Below, one piece after another: positions 44,801-55,596 of a stretch of 64,000 bases of DNA. Origin of the DNA: Trichoplusia ni (Eukaryota > Arthropoda > Insecta > Lepidoptera > Noctuidae); assembly GCF_003590095.1 (NCBI RefSeq), contig NC_039482.1, forward strand, positions 9,007,657 to 9,071,656, read 5' to 3'. How positions within the stretch are numbered: the first letter of the stretch is position 1; each line of letters starts with the position of its first letter. The position numbers and the translations under genes are program-made. The notes below the pieces were generated by a model, which was not told the origin of the DNA, did no database searches, and saw only the letters and a program-made list of their open reading frames with translations.

Positions 44801-47084
44801 TGTAGACACAGTGAATAATCTGAGAGAAACTGCATTATTCAAAGCGGTTATGAATGGGCACACTGACTGTGTGAAAAGACTTCTGAAGGAGGGAGCTTCT
44901 ATCCGTAAGACCTTACCTAGACAAGTGAACGTGTTTCACGTAGCTGCTGAAAAGGGTTTCTTGAATGTACTACGAGTTTTATTAGACCACGACTACTCCA
45001 TCACAAGAATGATGGTCAACCACCTTACAGCTGATGATAAAAAAGGATTTGGGCCAATCCACTTCGCAGTAATAAATAACCATGCGAAGTGCGTCAAGCT
45101 GCTACTATCAAGAAACGCTTATCGAAGTCTTAGAGTTTCCTATGGATTTCACAGGGGTTCAACGCCTCTACATATAGCCGCAATCAACAATAACGTCGAT
45201 ATTGCTAAAATTATCATGAAGAATAATGAAGAAACTATACACACTATGAATGATTTGGGATGGACCCCATTACACACTGCCAGCCATTACGGAAGCAGAG
45301 ATATGATAATTCTTTTACTAGAAGAAGGCGCTGATCTTGCCAGCCTAACTAATGGCCCAAATAACTGTAGGACAACAGCAATAGACATGATAATGAATAA
45401 CTTGTCCAAACCAACAGATTTTATGGAGCAAATCTTTGATAGATATATTAACACCAATTCCAGTCTTCAAGATGCTAATTGTGAGGTTATAGTTGATTAT
45501 AAGATCTTGGTACCAAATGAGGAAGCAAAGGAACAAATTAAAGTCATTGATGCATTACTTAAGACGGGGGATCGATATGGTCAAAGACGATTACTGGTAC
45601 ATCCGCTACTAGAAAGCTTTTTATGTTTAAAATGGAAAGCTCTTCAGCCATTCTTCTATACAATGATAGCTCTCTACGCTTTCTTCGTGATGTCATTGAC
45701 GACGTACATTGTATCAGTGTTCTTTTATAAGGATACTAAAATAGATCCCCCGATCTATCTTAATGACGTGGTATGGATGGTAGTTTTGTATATTGTTGTC
45801 TTTCTTATCATATCACAGGTGAGAAATAATAAAAACATTTTAAATTTTACATGTCGATTTCTAACAAAAAGTTTAATGTCTAATCATCATGATTTATTTT
45901 CAGGAAATACTGTTTATGAAAGTAAATGAAACATATTTTCGGCAACTCGAAAGTTGGGTGAAGGTTTGTTCAGTATGCTTGGCGGTGGCTCTGCCTACCG
46001 TCGCTACTAGGATAGACCTGTCAGGCACGGATTGGCCTCGACACGTAGCTACTGTGGCTTTACTCTTATCATGGCTCGAAATGATGTTCCTACTGTCCAG
46101 GTTTCCTAAATGGGGATATTATGTACTCATGTTTGGAAAGGTATCCACGAACGTGATGAAGGTGTGTACAAATACCACAATGCAGTTAAATGCAATTAGA
46201 CTTCACCAAATAACTTTTTTTAAAGCGGGTCTTTATGTTTATCTGTTTATTTCCAGATTCTCTTAACATTTGCGTTCCTAGTAATCGGATTCTCTCTTAG
46301 TTTCATGATACAATTTCACTCACAAGTACCATTCGAGCATCCCTGGGCTGCACTCGTAAAAACCATGGTGATGATGACGTCAGAATTCGACTATGAAGAC
46401 CTCATGAAACAAACTGATTCCGAAAAGTTCGTGCATTCACTTCTAGTTGTTCGCCTTATTTTCTTTGTGTTCTTAATTTTAGCAGCTATAGTACTCATGA
46501 ATCTATTAGTAGGTGTTGCTGTAAATGATCTACATAATTTACAACTATTAGGCAACGTAAGGAGACTTGGGAAACAAGTCGAATTCTTAGGATCTTTAGA
46601 AAACCTAGTCTACAATAAAATATTTATGAAACTAATGCCGAACTGCTTGAAGGAAATTTTGAAGAAACAAACGAAAAAATTGAAAGATTTTGTTTTAAGG
46701 CCAAGCATGCCAAAATCGAAGGGTTACAGATCTCTACCATCGCATATAAGAGATGCTATTTTTGAAAAAGCACAAATGCATAAAAAGCAGTTGGAAGACG
46801 AAATAGGTACTCAGAAGGACAGAAAGAAGCTAGACGAAATATATGAAGTGACAGTACAGAAATTCTGTCGTAAACAACCTAATGCTAAAAATTTTAGTGC
46901 CCCAGGTAACAGGACGCGTAGTGTTCCGAATTTCTCGCAACTAGCTGGTCAAGTAATCGATCTTGATTCATCGCTAGACGATGTCAAAAATCAAACAACG
47001 CTATCGATAAAAGAATTGAAAGGCTCTATCGCAATGCTAAATAATAAAATGAACTTGATTCTTAGTAAATTAGAAAAACTATGA
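38895..47084 (+). CDS. TRPA-B: TRPA-family ankyrin ion channel, complete, 11 exons
   Basis: Exons are 38895-38928, 41106-41244, 41801-41995, 42762-42979, 43119-43312, 43497-43678, 43755-43977, 44310-44465, 44706-45818, 45904-46161 and 46257-47084. They splice to 1179 residues with consistent phases and GT-AG sites. The product is a plasma-membrane cation channel of the TRPA type, a family used in insects for heat, chemical or mechanical sensing. Residues about 90-665 hold some 14 ankyrin repeats (GRTPLHIAAWAG, GWTALHAASS, GSTPLHIAAIN), with a non-ankyrin insert encoded by exon 5. Membrane segments S1-S6 lie at about 763-998, with the pore loop at 930-953. The C-terminal tail ends in a predicted coiled coil (KELKGSIAMLNNKMN). 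Start ATG 38895 has context AGACATGG. Its neighbour TRPA-C is a tandem paralog. Subtype (pyrexia- or TRPA5-like) is not settled. Confidence 0.92.
38985..39060 (+). repeat. Dispersed repeat fragment (ACCCAAAGGGTAAAAACAGA type)
   Basis: CTTACCCAAAGGGTAAAAAC with GAACC, ACTGAGGCTCTGGGATC and TTTCCGTCCGTC matches in layout 17965-18065 (ACTCAAAGGGTATACACGGA and CATCCGTCTATC). It lies in intron 1 of TRPA-B. Confidence 0.45.
40700..40810 (+). mobile_element. SINE fragment in intron 1 of TRPA-B
   Basis: CAGACCCACTGCGCACGACG, then ACGGGTTCGACCCCC (B box) and GAATGTTTGTGAAACCCC follow the SINE family of 6060-6235, with an internal deletion. Confidence 0.55.
41395..41550 (-). mobile_element. tRNA-derived SINE in intron 2 of TRPA-B
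   Basis: The minus strand has GAGCGGTTAAAGTCATCACG (A-box region), ACGCGGGTTCGATCCCCACG (B box) and a body ending near AAGGAATTAA-like text. Same family as 6060-6235. Confidence 0.65.
44530..44610 (+). mobile_element. SINE fragment in intron 8 of TRPA-B
   Basis: GAGTCTGGGTAACTTTTTGC, then AAATGTTTATGAAACCCCCC and AAGGATTTAATACCTT match the 3' half of the SINE family at 6060. The head is absent. Confidence 0.5.
44706..45818 (+). CDS. TRPA-B exon 9: distal ankyrin repeats, S1 and S2
   Basis: The largest exon (371 codons, phase 0 at both ends) carries about six ankyrin repeats (GESPIHLAAANG, RETALFKAVMNG, VNVFHVAAEKG, GPIHFAVINNH, STPLHIAAINNN, GWTPLHTASHYG). A linker contains EVIVDYKILVPNE and HPLLESFLCLKWKAL, which is typical just before S1 of TRPA channels. 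S1 (FFYTMIALYAFFVMSLTTYI) and S2 (VVWMVVLYIVVFLIIS) end the exon. The homologous exon of TRPA-C is five codons shorter. Confidence 0.9.
45904..47084 (+). CDS. TRPA-B exons 10-11: S3-S6, pore and C-terminus
   Basis: Exon 10 (45904-46161) encodes S3 (WVKVCSVCLAVALPTVAT) and S4 with its linker (TVALLLSWLEMMFLLSRFP). Exon 11 (46257-47084) encodes S5 (TFAFLVIGFSLSFMIQF), the pore helix and filter (PFEHPWAALVKTMVMMTSEF, residues 929-948, then DY) and S6 (FLILAAIVLMNLLVGVAV). The cytosolic tail follows, with KRLxKQVEF-type text (RRLGKQVEFLGSLENL). The intron between them is 95 bp. Relative to vertebrate TRPA1, the filter acid is Glu (E947) rather than Asp. Confidence 0.9.
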
Positions 47085-47256
47085 TGTAAAGAAAATTTAT
47101 AATGAATTATGGATCAGGAAATTTTCAAGACGACTCCTTTAAATCACAGCAATAGGACAAAATGCAGCATTATAGTTGCAATAATTAGATGTAAGTTAAT
47201 ACGAACAAAACTAGATTTTCACATGTTGTAACAAAAAATCAAGACTGCTTTATAGA

Positions 47257-47262
47257 AATAAA
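47257..47262 (+). terminator. Poly(A) signal of TRPA-B
   Basis: AATAAA 173 bases after the TGA at 47084. It is the first canonical signal downstream of the stop and is followed by a T-rich stretch. Confidence 0.6.
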
Positions 47263-49004
47263 TGTTTTTTCATGAATGCGATTGTTTCAATGTGTTCGCA
47301 AATACTTGTGGAGGTAAAACTATAATAGTTTTGATTTACAATAACTTGCAATTGTTTTGTAGCTACCTTGGGCCATTATTGTAATAACATTTTTGCGTTA
47401 CTATATGAGACTCAACCGGAGTCCACAGTCAAACTGTTCAAAACAGTTTTGTGCACCAATGTACTAACATAAGTTTTATATTTCCTGTATTTAATAATTA
47501 CAAATAAATAAATAATAAATAATCCACGTCAATTCATCTATTAAGCTGTAGTGGATTCCCCATCGTAGATGCCCATTTCATTTTAGATTAAAGTTCTCAT
47601 CAAGACCCATCCAGAGAAGTTATCCCAGACAAAGTACTGAATAAACATATTACAAAAAAACATTCACACAAACATCATTTGTTAGTTTTTCTTCAACAAA
47701 TGTTATATTGATAGTACCTATACAAAATTTTGATTATAACAGCTGAATTAATATACGCACTACGTTCTAAAGGAGCTAATACATGAACTCCAACATTATA
47801 TGAAATGTAAATACAAGCTTACAAACTTCTCAGTAATCTCGCTTTTATGGAAACTTTATTCATTTGCACCACTGAAACTGTTGCTTGACTAAACAAAGTA
47901 ATTCCTAATGAAAACCTTCATACTATAAACTACGTGTAAAACATTGTTAATTACAATATTTTAGTGCCAACTCTATTAGCTTCCGATATTCTAGAAGACC
48001 TACCACCAGCTTTAAAGCTGATATTATTACAGTTAAAGAAAAGAGAGGACGCTTAAGCTGCGTTGTGTGCAGTCATGCTTTAAAAACTGAAATAATATTG
48101 CTTTTGGTCGTGGCTGTCAGTCCCCTAGGCGTCTAGCACCACTGTCGTTTCCATAACTGCAAGTTTATCTTTAAAGATGCTCGCTAGGATCCAGATCATT
48201 TATCAAAATCGTTATAGAGTTAAAATTAATTAGAGTGGCATCGCTATTCTGCATGTGTCATGTAGGCTGACAGTAAATTGTGTATGTTTGGGTTTGTTTA
48301 CAACAGTCAGTGTAACCCTCTTCTTGTAACTTTCGTAAGACTTCAAAAATTAATAATTATGCCATAGAGATACATATAGTTTTCCCTGGTAAACCATAGG
48401 GACGTCAAGAAATATTAGATAGACAATAATAGAAAAATATTAAACAACAATTCTTACAAGACAATTAAAAGTTGTGATCAGCGTTGGACGAAACAACGGT
48501 CAGAATATGTCCAACAATATTCAAACATTCTACTCTATTAAAATCCGGTTTTTTATTAACAACGGTGATTGGATGTTTATAAACATTTTTCACGAACAGG
48601 TTGTGGTAACTTACAACTCAATTAAAACGGTGTTTAAGAGGTCAAAGTCCATAATGTACCGTTTCAAATGACGACTTTTTTATAACTTCATCATATCGCA
48701 GAAATATTTTACGCGCATTTGTTGTTCTTGACTGAAAAACCCGAAACAATGTATTGACGCATGGGCATATATTAAATTATTTTGCACTAATTAAATAATT
48801 ACTATAGTTAAAGATAAGAGTTCACAAAACCGCAACTTGTTAGGTAAAAATAATATTATTTACATTAACTGTAATTGGAGTATAAAATGTTCGATGGCGG
48901 TAATAACAGAGATGATTTTTCAAAATCGAAGAAATGGAGGCCTCTGCGCAGCAAGTAATAAATAAAAGAAAGAAAATTTTAATCAAGAAGGTCAAATCCG
49001 CTTA

Positions 49005-49115
49005 ATATACAACATTTGCCGCTGGGTCTCGTTGGATGCAGGTGGCAAAAAACCGGTCGCGCTGGAGAACGTATGGAGAGGCCTATGTCCAGCAGTGGAC
49101 AGGCTGAGGCTGAGA
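49005..49115 (+). repeat. LINE 3' coding fragment (RTE-like)
   Basis: GTCTCGTTGGATGCAGGTGG, CGCTGGAGAACGTATGGAGA and GGCCTATGTCCAGCAGTGGA, then a GATGATGATG run. In one frame this reads WRGLCPAVD, the decayed form of the EAYVQQWT-type C-terminus common to moth LINEs. It is a short 3' relic. Confidence 0.55.
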
Positions 49116-49854
49116 TGATGATGATGATACAACATTTAATATTTGGACATTAAACATATAAAATTTGGAATCGAGAGTAAGATGGAGGGACAAATTAGAT
49201 ATACATGGTGGAACGTGCTAAGAGAAGGCAGTATACCGTCCAGAGTGAGGGTGGCCTTCGTAACCCTTCGTAAGCCCTCAGTTCGCCACAAAGCGTTAAC
49301 TTCAGTAGCTAAGTAATAGAATTGAGACAGTGCACTATTCTGCTGCATCAGTTTCCGGTTTCAGCATTCGTGAAGTAATAAAACTAAATTAAAACCGATC
49401 AGGTACTAGTCGTAATCGGAACACAGCGGGTACAAACGAGTACAACGGGTTCCGTACAAACTAGCTAAATCGGTGGATGTAAAATAAATTCAACCCTTGA
49501 TCTTCATACTTCACTACTAACAAATAAGTTAGTATTTGTTGTAATAGTGGCAGCAGGAAACTTCTTCTATAAAAAAATCATCTGGTAAGCTATCGAGGAT
49601 CATGAGATGCAGCCTACTGACGGACGGGCAGACAGACGGACGGACAGCGGACATTCAGTATTAGTAGTAATCCAAAAATGTGGAGAGTATTCACCTATTG
49701 TAGAGACAGCTCACCGCCAAACGTCCACTATTACGTTTCACATTCATGTCAGTGGCATAAACGGTCATAGATTAAGTGAAACTGCGAATTCTTAGTAATA
49801 ACGCACTAAACGATAGATAAAAGCCATCTACGTAATATTCTAATACTAGCTTTG

Positions 49855-50038
49855 GAGTGCGGGCCCGCCCGCAAAAAATCGAAAATGATCCCACGGGAAC
49901 ATCCAATCAGGAGAAAAACTATATGTTAATCTTGGTTAAAAACTACCAGGGTACCAAGTTTGGTCTTAATCCATTCATGCGTTTTGCGTTAAAGAGGAAC
50001 TGACATCCGTACATACAAACTTTCTCGTTTATAATGTT
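49855..50038 (+). repeat. Dispersed repeat (CTAGCTTTGGAGTGCGGGCC type)
   Basis: Starts CTAGCTTTGGAGTGCGGGCC, contains GATCCCACGGGAACATCCAA and GTACCAAGTTTGGTCTTAAT, and ends CTCGTTTATAATGTTA, directly joined to the next element at 50039. Confidence 0.6.
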
Positions 50039-50286
50039 ACTAGCTGTTGCCCGCGACTTCGTCCCCGTGGGTAGAAGATATAAGTTATGATTTAGGTATA
50101 CCTGCCCGGTCTTTTTCACATTTTCCATTGTATCTTAGCTCCTATTAGTCGCAGCGTGATGGTTTATAGCCTAAAGCCTTCCTCGATGAATGGTCTATTC
50201 AACACAAGAATAATTTTTCAATTTGGACCAGTAGTTCCTGAGATTAGCGCGTTTAAACAAACAAACTCTTCAGCTTTATATATTAG
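50039..50286 (+). repeat. Dispersed repeat (CTAGCTGTTGCCCGCGACTT type), copy 1 of 2
   Basis: CTAGCTGTTGCCCGCGACTT at the start, GTCGCAGCGTGATGGTTTAT in the middle and GCTTTATATATTAGTA at the end. The end runs straight into a second copy at 50288. Confidence 0.8.
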
Positions 50287-50287
50287 T

Positions 50288-50560
50288 ACTAGCTGTTGCC
50301 CGCGACTTCGTTCCCGTGGGTAGAAGAAGATGTAAGTTATGATTTATACCCGTCCTGTTTTTTTTTCACATTTTCCATTGTATCTTCGCTCCTATTAGTC
50401 GCAGCGTGATGGTTTATAGCTTAAAGCCTTCCTCGATTAATTGTCTACTCAAAACAAAAAGATTTTTTCAATTTGGACCAGTAGTTCCTGAGATTAGCGC
50501 GTTCAAACAAACAAACAAACAAACAAACAAACTCTTCAGGTTTATATATTAGTATAGATA
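50288..50560 (+). repeat. Dispersed repeat (CTAGCTGTTGCCCGCGACTT type), copy 2 of 2
   Basis: Same layout as the copy before it. The inner AAAC run is expanded (CAAACAAACAAACAAACAAA). It ends at TATATTAGTATAGAT. Confidence 0.8.
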
Positions 50561-51052
50561 TAGATTAGTAGGATTTAATAACAATATTTTGCTCATTTCA
50601 ATACAAAACAAACTTATTGACTATTGTTGGGTTTGTCCAATTTATTGAGTGTTTATTTCCAGAACAATAATCTACTATATGTACCCATGTGCGTAGTCAT
50701 TTGCTAATACGCGTAAAAAGTAAACATGAAACAAATTGTCAACAAGCAATTTCCCGTTTCCTAGTTTTTCTTTAATAAGGCAGAACTTTGCCCAAATAAT
50801 TGTATGCTTACTTGTTTGACTTATTCAGTATGAAACTGACGAAACGACTTAAAGTGTTCTATGTGAAAGTGATATTGAATGTGAAATTTTTCCAGTAAGC
50901 CAATCGCGTACGTAATACTTATCTAATTGCCTAAACCTTGATAATATCCTAACCCTTATTTTTGTGAACAAGTGGACATCCTCATCTTCCTTTCATCAAA
51001 CAGATGATATGATGATGTTATAGAAAAAGATACCTTCACTGCACTCAAACGT

Positions 51053-52020
51053 ATGGGATTCAATTTTACGATGTCCGGCGTAAGTCAAGGCAGCAATTTA
51101 GGGCCTCTTGAATTTATTATAATGGTAAACGACCTACCGAAGGTTGTTAGACACGGGGCATGCTTACTATTTGCAGATGACCTTAAATTGTTGCTTGAGG
51201 TTAAAAGTACTTCTGACTGCGAACGATTGCAGGATGACATTAACAGTTTGGTGGAGTGGAGTTTTAATAATAAACTCTACTTTAATGTATCCAAGTGCTC
51301 AGTTATGTCATTCACTCGCGCACGGACGCCAATATGCTACGAGTACAAGATAGAAGCCTCACCATTACAACGAGTCTCGCAGGTAAGGGATCTAGGGGTG
51401 ATTGTTACACTTTCGGGAACATATTGTCAAAATATGTAAAAAGGCCTATAGGAATCTGGGTTTAGTGTTAAGACAATCTCAAGGGTTTTCTAACGTGGCG
51501 GCAATTAAGGTCTTGTATGACGCACTGGTTAGGAGTCACCTGGAGCACAGTGCTGTCATATGGGCCCCGCACGAGGCTAAGTACAGCGTCATGCTGGAAC
51601 GTGTGCAAAACAAGTTTACGAGGCACTTGTACTACAAATTATATGGTGTGTATCCATTTTACCCTTTAATGTACCCTACCTTATTTGTATTAGGGATGGT
51701 CGGGTACAACGAACTTAGAGTACCTACGTCGCGAGTTTACACTTGATACGTACCTAGTAAAAGTACTGAGGGGAATATTGTGTAATCCGGGAGTTCTGCA
51801 GCAAATGAGTCTGAGTGTTCCGGATCGGTACGTTTGGAGACGACGGCGTCCACCATTGCTGCTAGTACCAACAGCCAGAACTAACTTACTCGCCAAATCG
51901 GCTGTGACCCGAGCAATTAGGATTATTAAAGAACTGCACCTTAAGACTGACATATTTGTAGGTAGCTTAAGTGATTTGAATAAAAACTTATTGTTTATAC
52001 TTTGTTATAAAAATGAATAG
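51053..52020 (+). pseudogene. Reverse transcriptase remnant of the truncated LINE
   Basis: Three open pieces (51053-51439, then from about 51410 to 51746, then 51778-52020) encode LLFADDLKLLLEV (the Asp pair), FNVSKCSVMSFTRART, HLEHSAVIWAPHEAKY, VPDRYVWRRRRPPLLLVPTA and ILCYKNE. Each aligns with the C-terminal half of the 20.4 kb LINE ORF2. A deletion of about 11 bases causes the first break. It is not expressible as one protein. Confidence 0.85.
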
Positions 52021-52398
52021 ATAATAATAATAATAGGTATAAAGTAACGGCAGCTTGGGCCCTGTTCCCGTTGTCGGTTGGACACTATTTTTTATATTTT
52101 TAAATGGATGTTGTTTTTTATATATATTTAAAAATGTAATTTATATGTATTTAAATGAAATAAAGGAAATAATAGGTATAAAGTAAAACATACATAAATA
52201 AAAATAATATTGTGTTCATGGGTAGGTATAAGTTTAGTTAAGAAACAAAGAATTAACGTATAAATAATTATTTAAATAGAATTAAGCATACTGTTTTTGT
52301 AATGTGTTATAGATATAAGTTGTGAGTGCTTAACTGTCGCATTAGGTATTGCCTGTAAGGATAGTTTTAAGTTGGTTAATAAATAAATAAATAAAAAA
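51053..52398 (+). mobile_element. 5'-truncated LINE, relative of the 20.4 kb element
   Basis: Begins within the reverse transcriptase (SGVSQGSNLGPLEFI) and runs to a TAAATAAATAAATAAA tail near 52398. It is similar over its length to 23400-24509 but clearly diverged, and its frame is broken twice (near 51410 and 51720). It lies between TRPA-B and TRPA-C in the same orientation as the full-length relative. Confidence 0.85.
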
Positions 52399-52399
52399 T

Positions 52400-53196
52400 T
52401 AAAATTGATGTATGTTTTGTATGAAACCGATTGTAGATATAATATATCCCTTGACTAGGCACAGTTGTTCATACAAAGAAACGAAAAAACTTATGAATGA
52501 ATAGTTAATAAATAGTATTATTTACCTTTTCTTTTATACGGTTCCTGTGATCGGCGTGACGTCTCTGATCGATTTGTTTACATACGTACATTACTTACAA
52601 TAGGTTAATAAATCATGATTCATTGTTTTTACTTATTTTTAAATAATTATCCGTATTTTAATAAATACCCAAAGCTTTCCTACTTAAAGGGGAGCTCTTT
52701 GAAAATGAGTACAGGAATTCCATACGATAGTTTACAAAATTCATTTAAATTCTTGCTATATGGTATATAGCGTTCTTGTATATGGAAATAAATTTAAAAA
52801 AGCTTCAACGTTCCTTTATAAAAGGAAGGTAATTTTTTCACAGCTATAATTGACATCTAGGCCGGCAAAGCTACAAGCAGCAGCTACTCATTCAATACAA
52901 TTGCTATAGGCTCAAGCCAATATTGTTTAATGGTATTAAAATCAGAATGTTGATAAGAAAACGATGGGTTCGGTTTGAATTTAATTTCGTAAAGGTTTAG
53001 AGTAAGCGCAAATATTTATTTCCTTTACATGATTAACAGGAAAATTTAGAATAATTACATACATTTTCATGGCATTAAGTCATACAGTGCATGGTGTGAG
53101 GACTTTATAATTATCCAGCTATTGATCGTCTCAAATCTATCGTTACCTACCGAAGACTTTCTTCGTGTCAAGTAAGAAAATGTAGAAAAAGGAAAA
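52400..53196. other. Intergenic sequence before the tandem block
   Basis: AT-rich, no gene or recognisable repeat seen. The phrase AATAAATACCC near 52660 is not linked to a gene. Confidence 0.5.
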
Positions 53197-54626
53197 TGCT
53201 TTGGTGTATTCACCAATAGATGATAACACACCTATTTGATTTTAGTGATAAGATGAGAAATTCCTACATCTAGTACAAAAAAATGTCGCCAGTTAAAAAG
53301 GAAAAAAGTGTAAATGCAGTGGTTTCTTAGGTTTACGCGAATGTTAGATATTGAAATGAAACTACTTTTACAGATTTTTTCGCGGTTTAATTTTAGATTT
53401 TAGTTCCCGACGTTTCGAAACCTTTGCAGGTATCATGGTCACGGGCAAATGTAAATGTTTTTATTTATTTACATTTTATGCAATACACGATAGTTATCAA
53501 CGGCTAGACACGACACAATAACAATACAGTATACAAACCACTGCGTATATCATAAATTAAATATTTTAGCAGACCTACGGGTGTAGCAAAATACATTATG
53601 ATATAAAAAAAGTTTATGACCCAAAGGCTGGCTTTTACCTTGCTCAGATGCATTAGCATTGCCATTCAACGTGGCAATGCTGCCAGCCTTTTGGGCACAC
53701 TCCCAGCCGGCAGCGATGCCGATGAATTTTTTGATGCCTTGATTTAATTATTGTTCATGTTTTTTTTTTGTATATAGCAAATGATTGTACTGTAAATATT
53801 TAACACTGTAAAATTGTAAATTATAAAATAAACCTTTAGAAGAAAGTTTATTTCATTCTATCTATCAGACGGATGTATTTTATTGCTAAGGTACTATTGT
53901 TATTGTTCATACTGTGATCTTATCAGAGGTCCTTTCCACTTCCTTTTGAGGTAAAATTCTTGCAGTTTACAATTGCGTCACGACTCATATCAAGACTTAC
54001 ATATTAGTTCATAATGAATGCATGCACTTTTGACGTCATATACATTGGTGGACGCAGCCGTTTACGTGCGATAGAGCTGAAATATAGTCAGGTCATATTG
54101 ATGGAGTACAGCCAAAACTAAAAAAAAAAAAATGATCTAAAAAAAAAATGATTTAAGAAGACTTTTTCAAAAAAAATGAACTTCCAGAATAGGCCTCTTT
54201 CCACATTGGGAAGGACTGATAACCTCTTTATCTCACTGCTTTTTTGCGATTTCTGATTCCTATGATATGATATTATGTTTCCAATTTAATTTGACTAAGG
54301 TGACTTGCAATACCTTTATAAAAAATCTTAATATAGTAAAAAAGTCACATTTGACCTTTGCCTGTATCAGGATGGAACCTGCATCCTGAGCAAGTAAACC
54401 CATACATTGAAAAGCAAAACCACCACAGCAATGATAAAATCCCAGTAAACCGTAACAAAGAGATACATTTCTTAATAAGTAGGTACATTGAATAAGGATA
54501 ATTATTACGACATTAATAGTTAATTACAGAGTTAGTAAGCCGTGGTTTGTCTAACGAAGCAGACGAGTGAGCGCAAAAAAAGAAGATCACAGAATTGAGA
54601 ACTTCCTCCATTTTGAAGTTAAACAA

Positions 54627-54681
54627 ATGAAGAAGTATTCGAAAGACGAGTCCGACAAAAAGCCTGCATCATGGTACTTAG
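54627..54681 (+). CDS. TRPA-C exon 1, upstream duplicate
   Basis: Encodes MKKYSKDESDKKPASWYL plus one base, followed by GGTAAGG, a good donor. It is identical to 57026-57080. It could serve as an alternative first exon giving the same protein, be silent, or not exist if the duplication is an assembly artefact. Confidence 0.5.
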
Positions 54682-55009
54682 GTAAGGTTGAAATTATACT
54701 ACTTTGATAATGCTTTTATTATTTACTTAATTACATTTAATTCTATAAATTTAATAAATTACATTTAATAAATAAATATTCTATTCTACAACAACGGCAG
54801 CGATAAGTACGGTATTATTACGTATAATAGGTATATTACGACAATCATGTATTGATGGATAAAGGAAAGTTGTTATTATTTACTTATTAAATTATGTGGG
54901 CCTACATCTACAATATTTTTGGAAATCATACTAATCGCATACAACGCAAGCACTCCTTAAGTTTCTGACTCTGTGAAATGAAGTGTACCTGCTAGTAAGT
55001 GTAGTGCTA

Positions 55010-55125
55010 CAGATTGACTGGCCGAGTGGTTAAATCCACCACGCCAAATGTCACGGGTTCAATCCCCATGTACATACCTACATATACGACAGTCAGTGTG
55101 ATCCATGAATAAGTCTGTGTGTCGT
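55010..55125 (+). mobile_element. SINE in the duplicated block, copy 1
   Basis: GACTGGCCGAGTGGTTAAAT (A-box region) and CACGGGTTCAATCCCC (B box), then GTCAGTGTGATCCATGAATA and GTCTGTGTGTCG. The counterpart is at about 57409-57524. It is not a working tRNA: the arms do not pair. Confidence 0.6.
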
Positions 55126-55596
55126 TGTCTACGTGGCTTGAATGTCTATTGTCTCGAGTCAACTAGCCATGGTTTTTGAACTAATTTTTTAGACAGCAAC
55201 ATAGCTGAGGGCTAGAAACAAATGACATACAAAGGCGACGGCGATCAGTCTGCGACGTGGTGCGAGTTCGATCCCAAGATTTGACCCAACCAATATTTTG
55301 TTTCAAAAGACTTGACTACAAATTAAACGGTTTAAGCCATTTTCTGGTTAAAATACCTTCATCTTATTATTGCGTATATGATGTATTTGTTATAATAAAA
55401 TGAGTCATTGGAAATTCAAACATACATCCGCTAACAAAAACAATGAATATCTTTGTAAACAATTGTAATTTCTGTTACGGTTTTTCTTAATATACAATTT
55501 TACCTTATTTACTATTTCATAAAACCTCAATAGCGTGAAAATAACATTGTGTTTACTTGATCTCATTGAAGTCATTTTATGGCTCTTGGTGTTTGG

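Larger units (their letters stand above)
47300..51050. other. Intergenic sequence between TRPA-B and a truncated LINE
   Basis: No gene is seen. It holds an RTE-like LINE fragment (49005-49115) and a chain of three short dispersed elements (49855-50560). The frame at 48474-48671 is unsupported. Confidence 0.5.
53197..55596 (+). repeat. 2.4 kb tandem duplication, copy 1
   Basis: 2400 bases that recur directly at 55597-57995. The shared part starts at TGCTTTGGTGTATTCACCAA and ends at ATGGCTCTTGGTGTTT. The one difference seen is an A run near 53610 (one base longer here). It contains a repeat with TTCCCGACGTTTCGAAACCT (about 53400), a coding relic with GNAASLLGTLPAGSDADEF (about 53655-53745), a SINE head (about 55010) and a copy of TRPA-C exon 1 (54627-54681). 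Confidence 0.97.
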
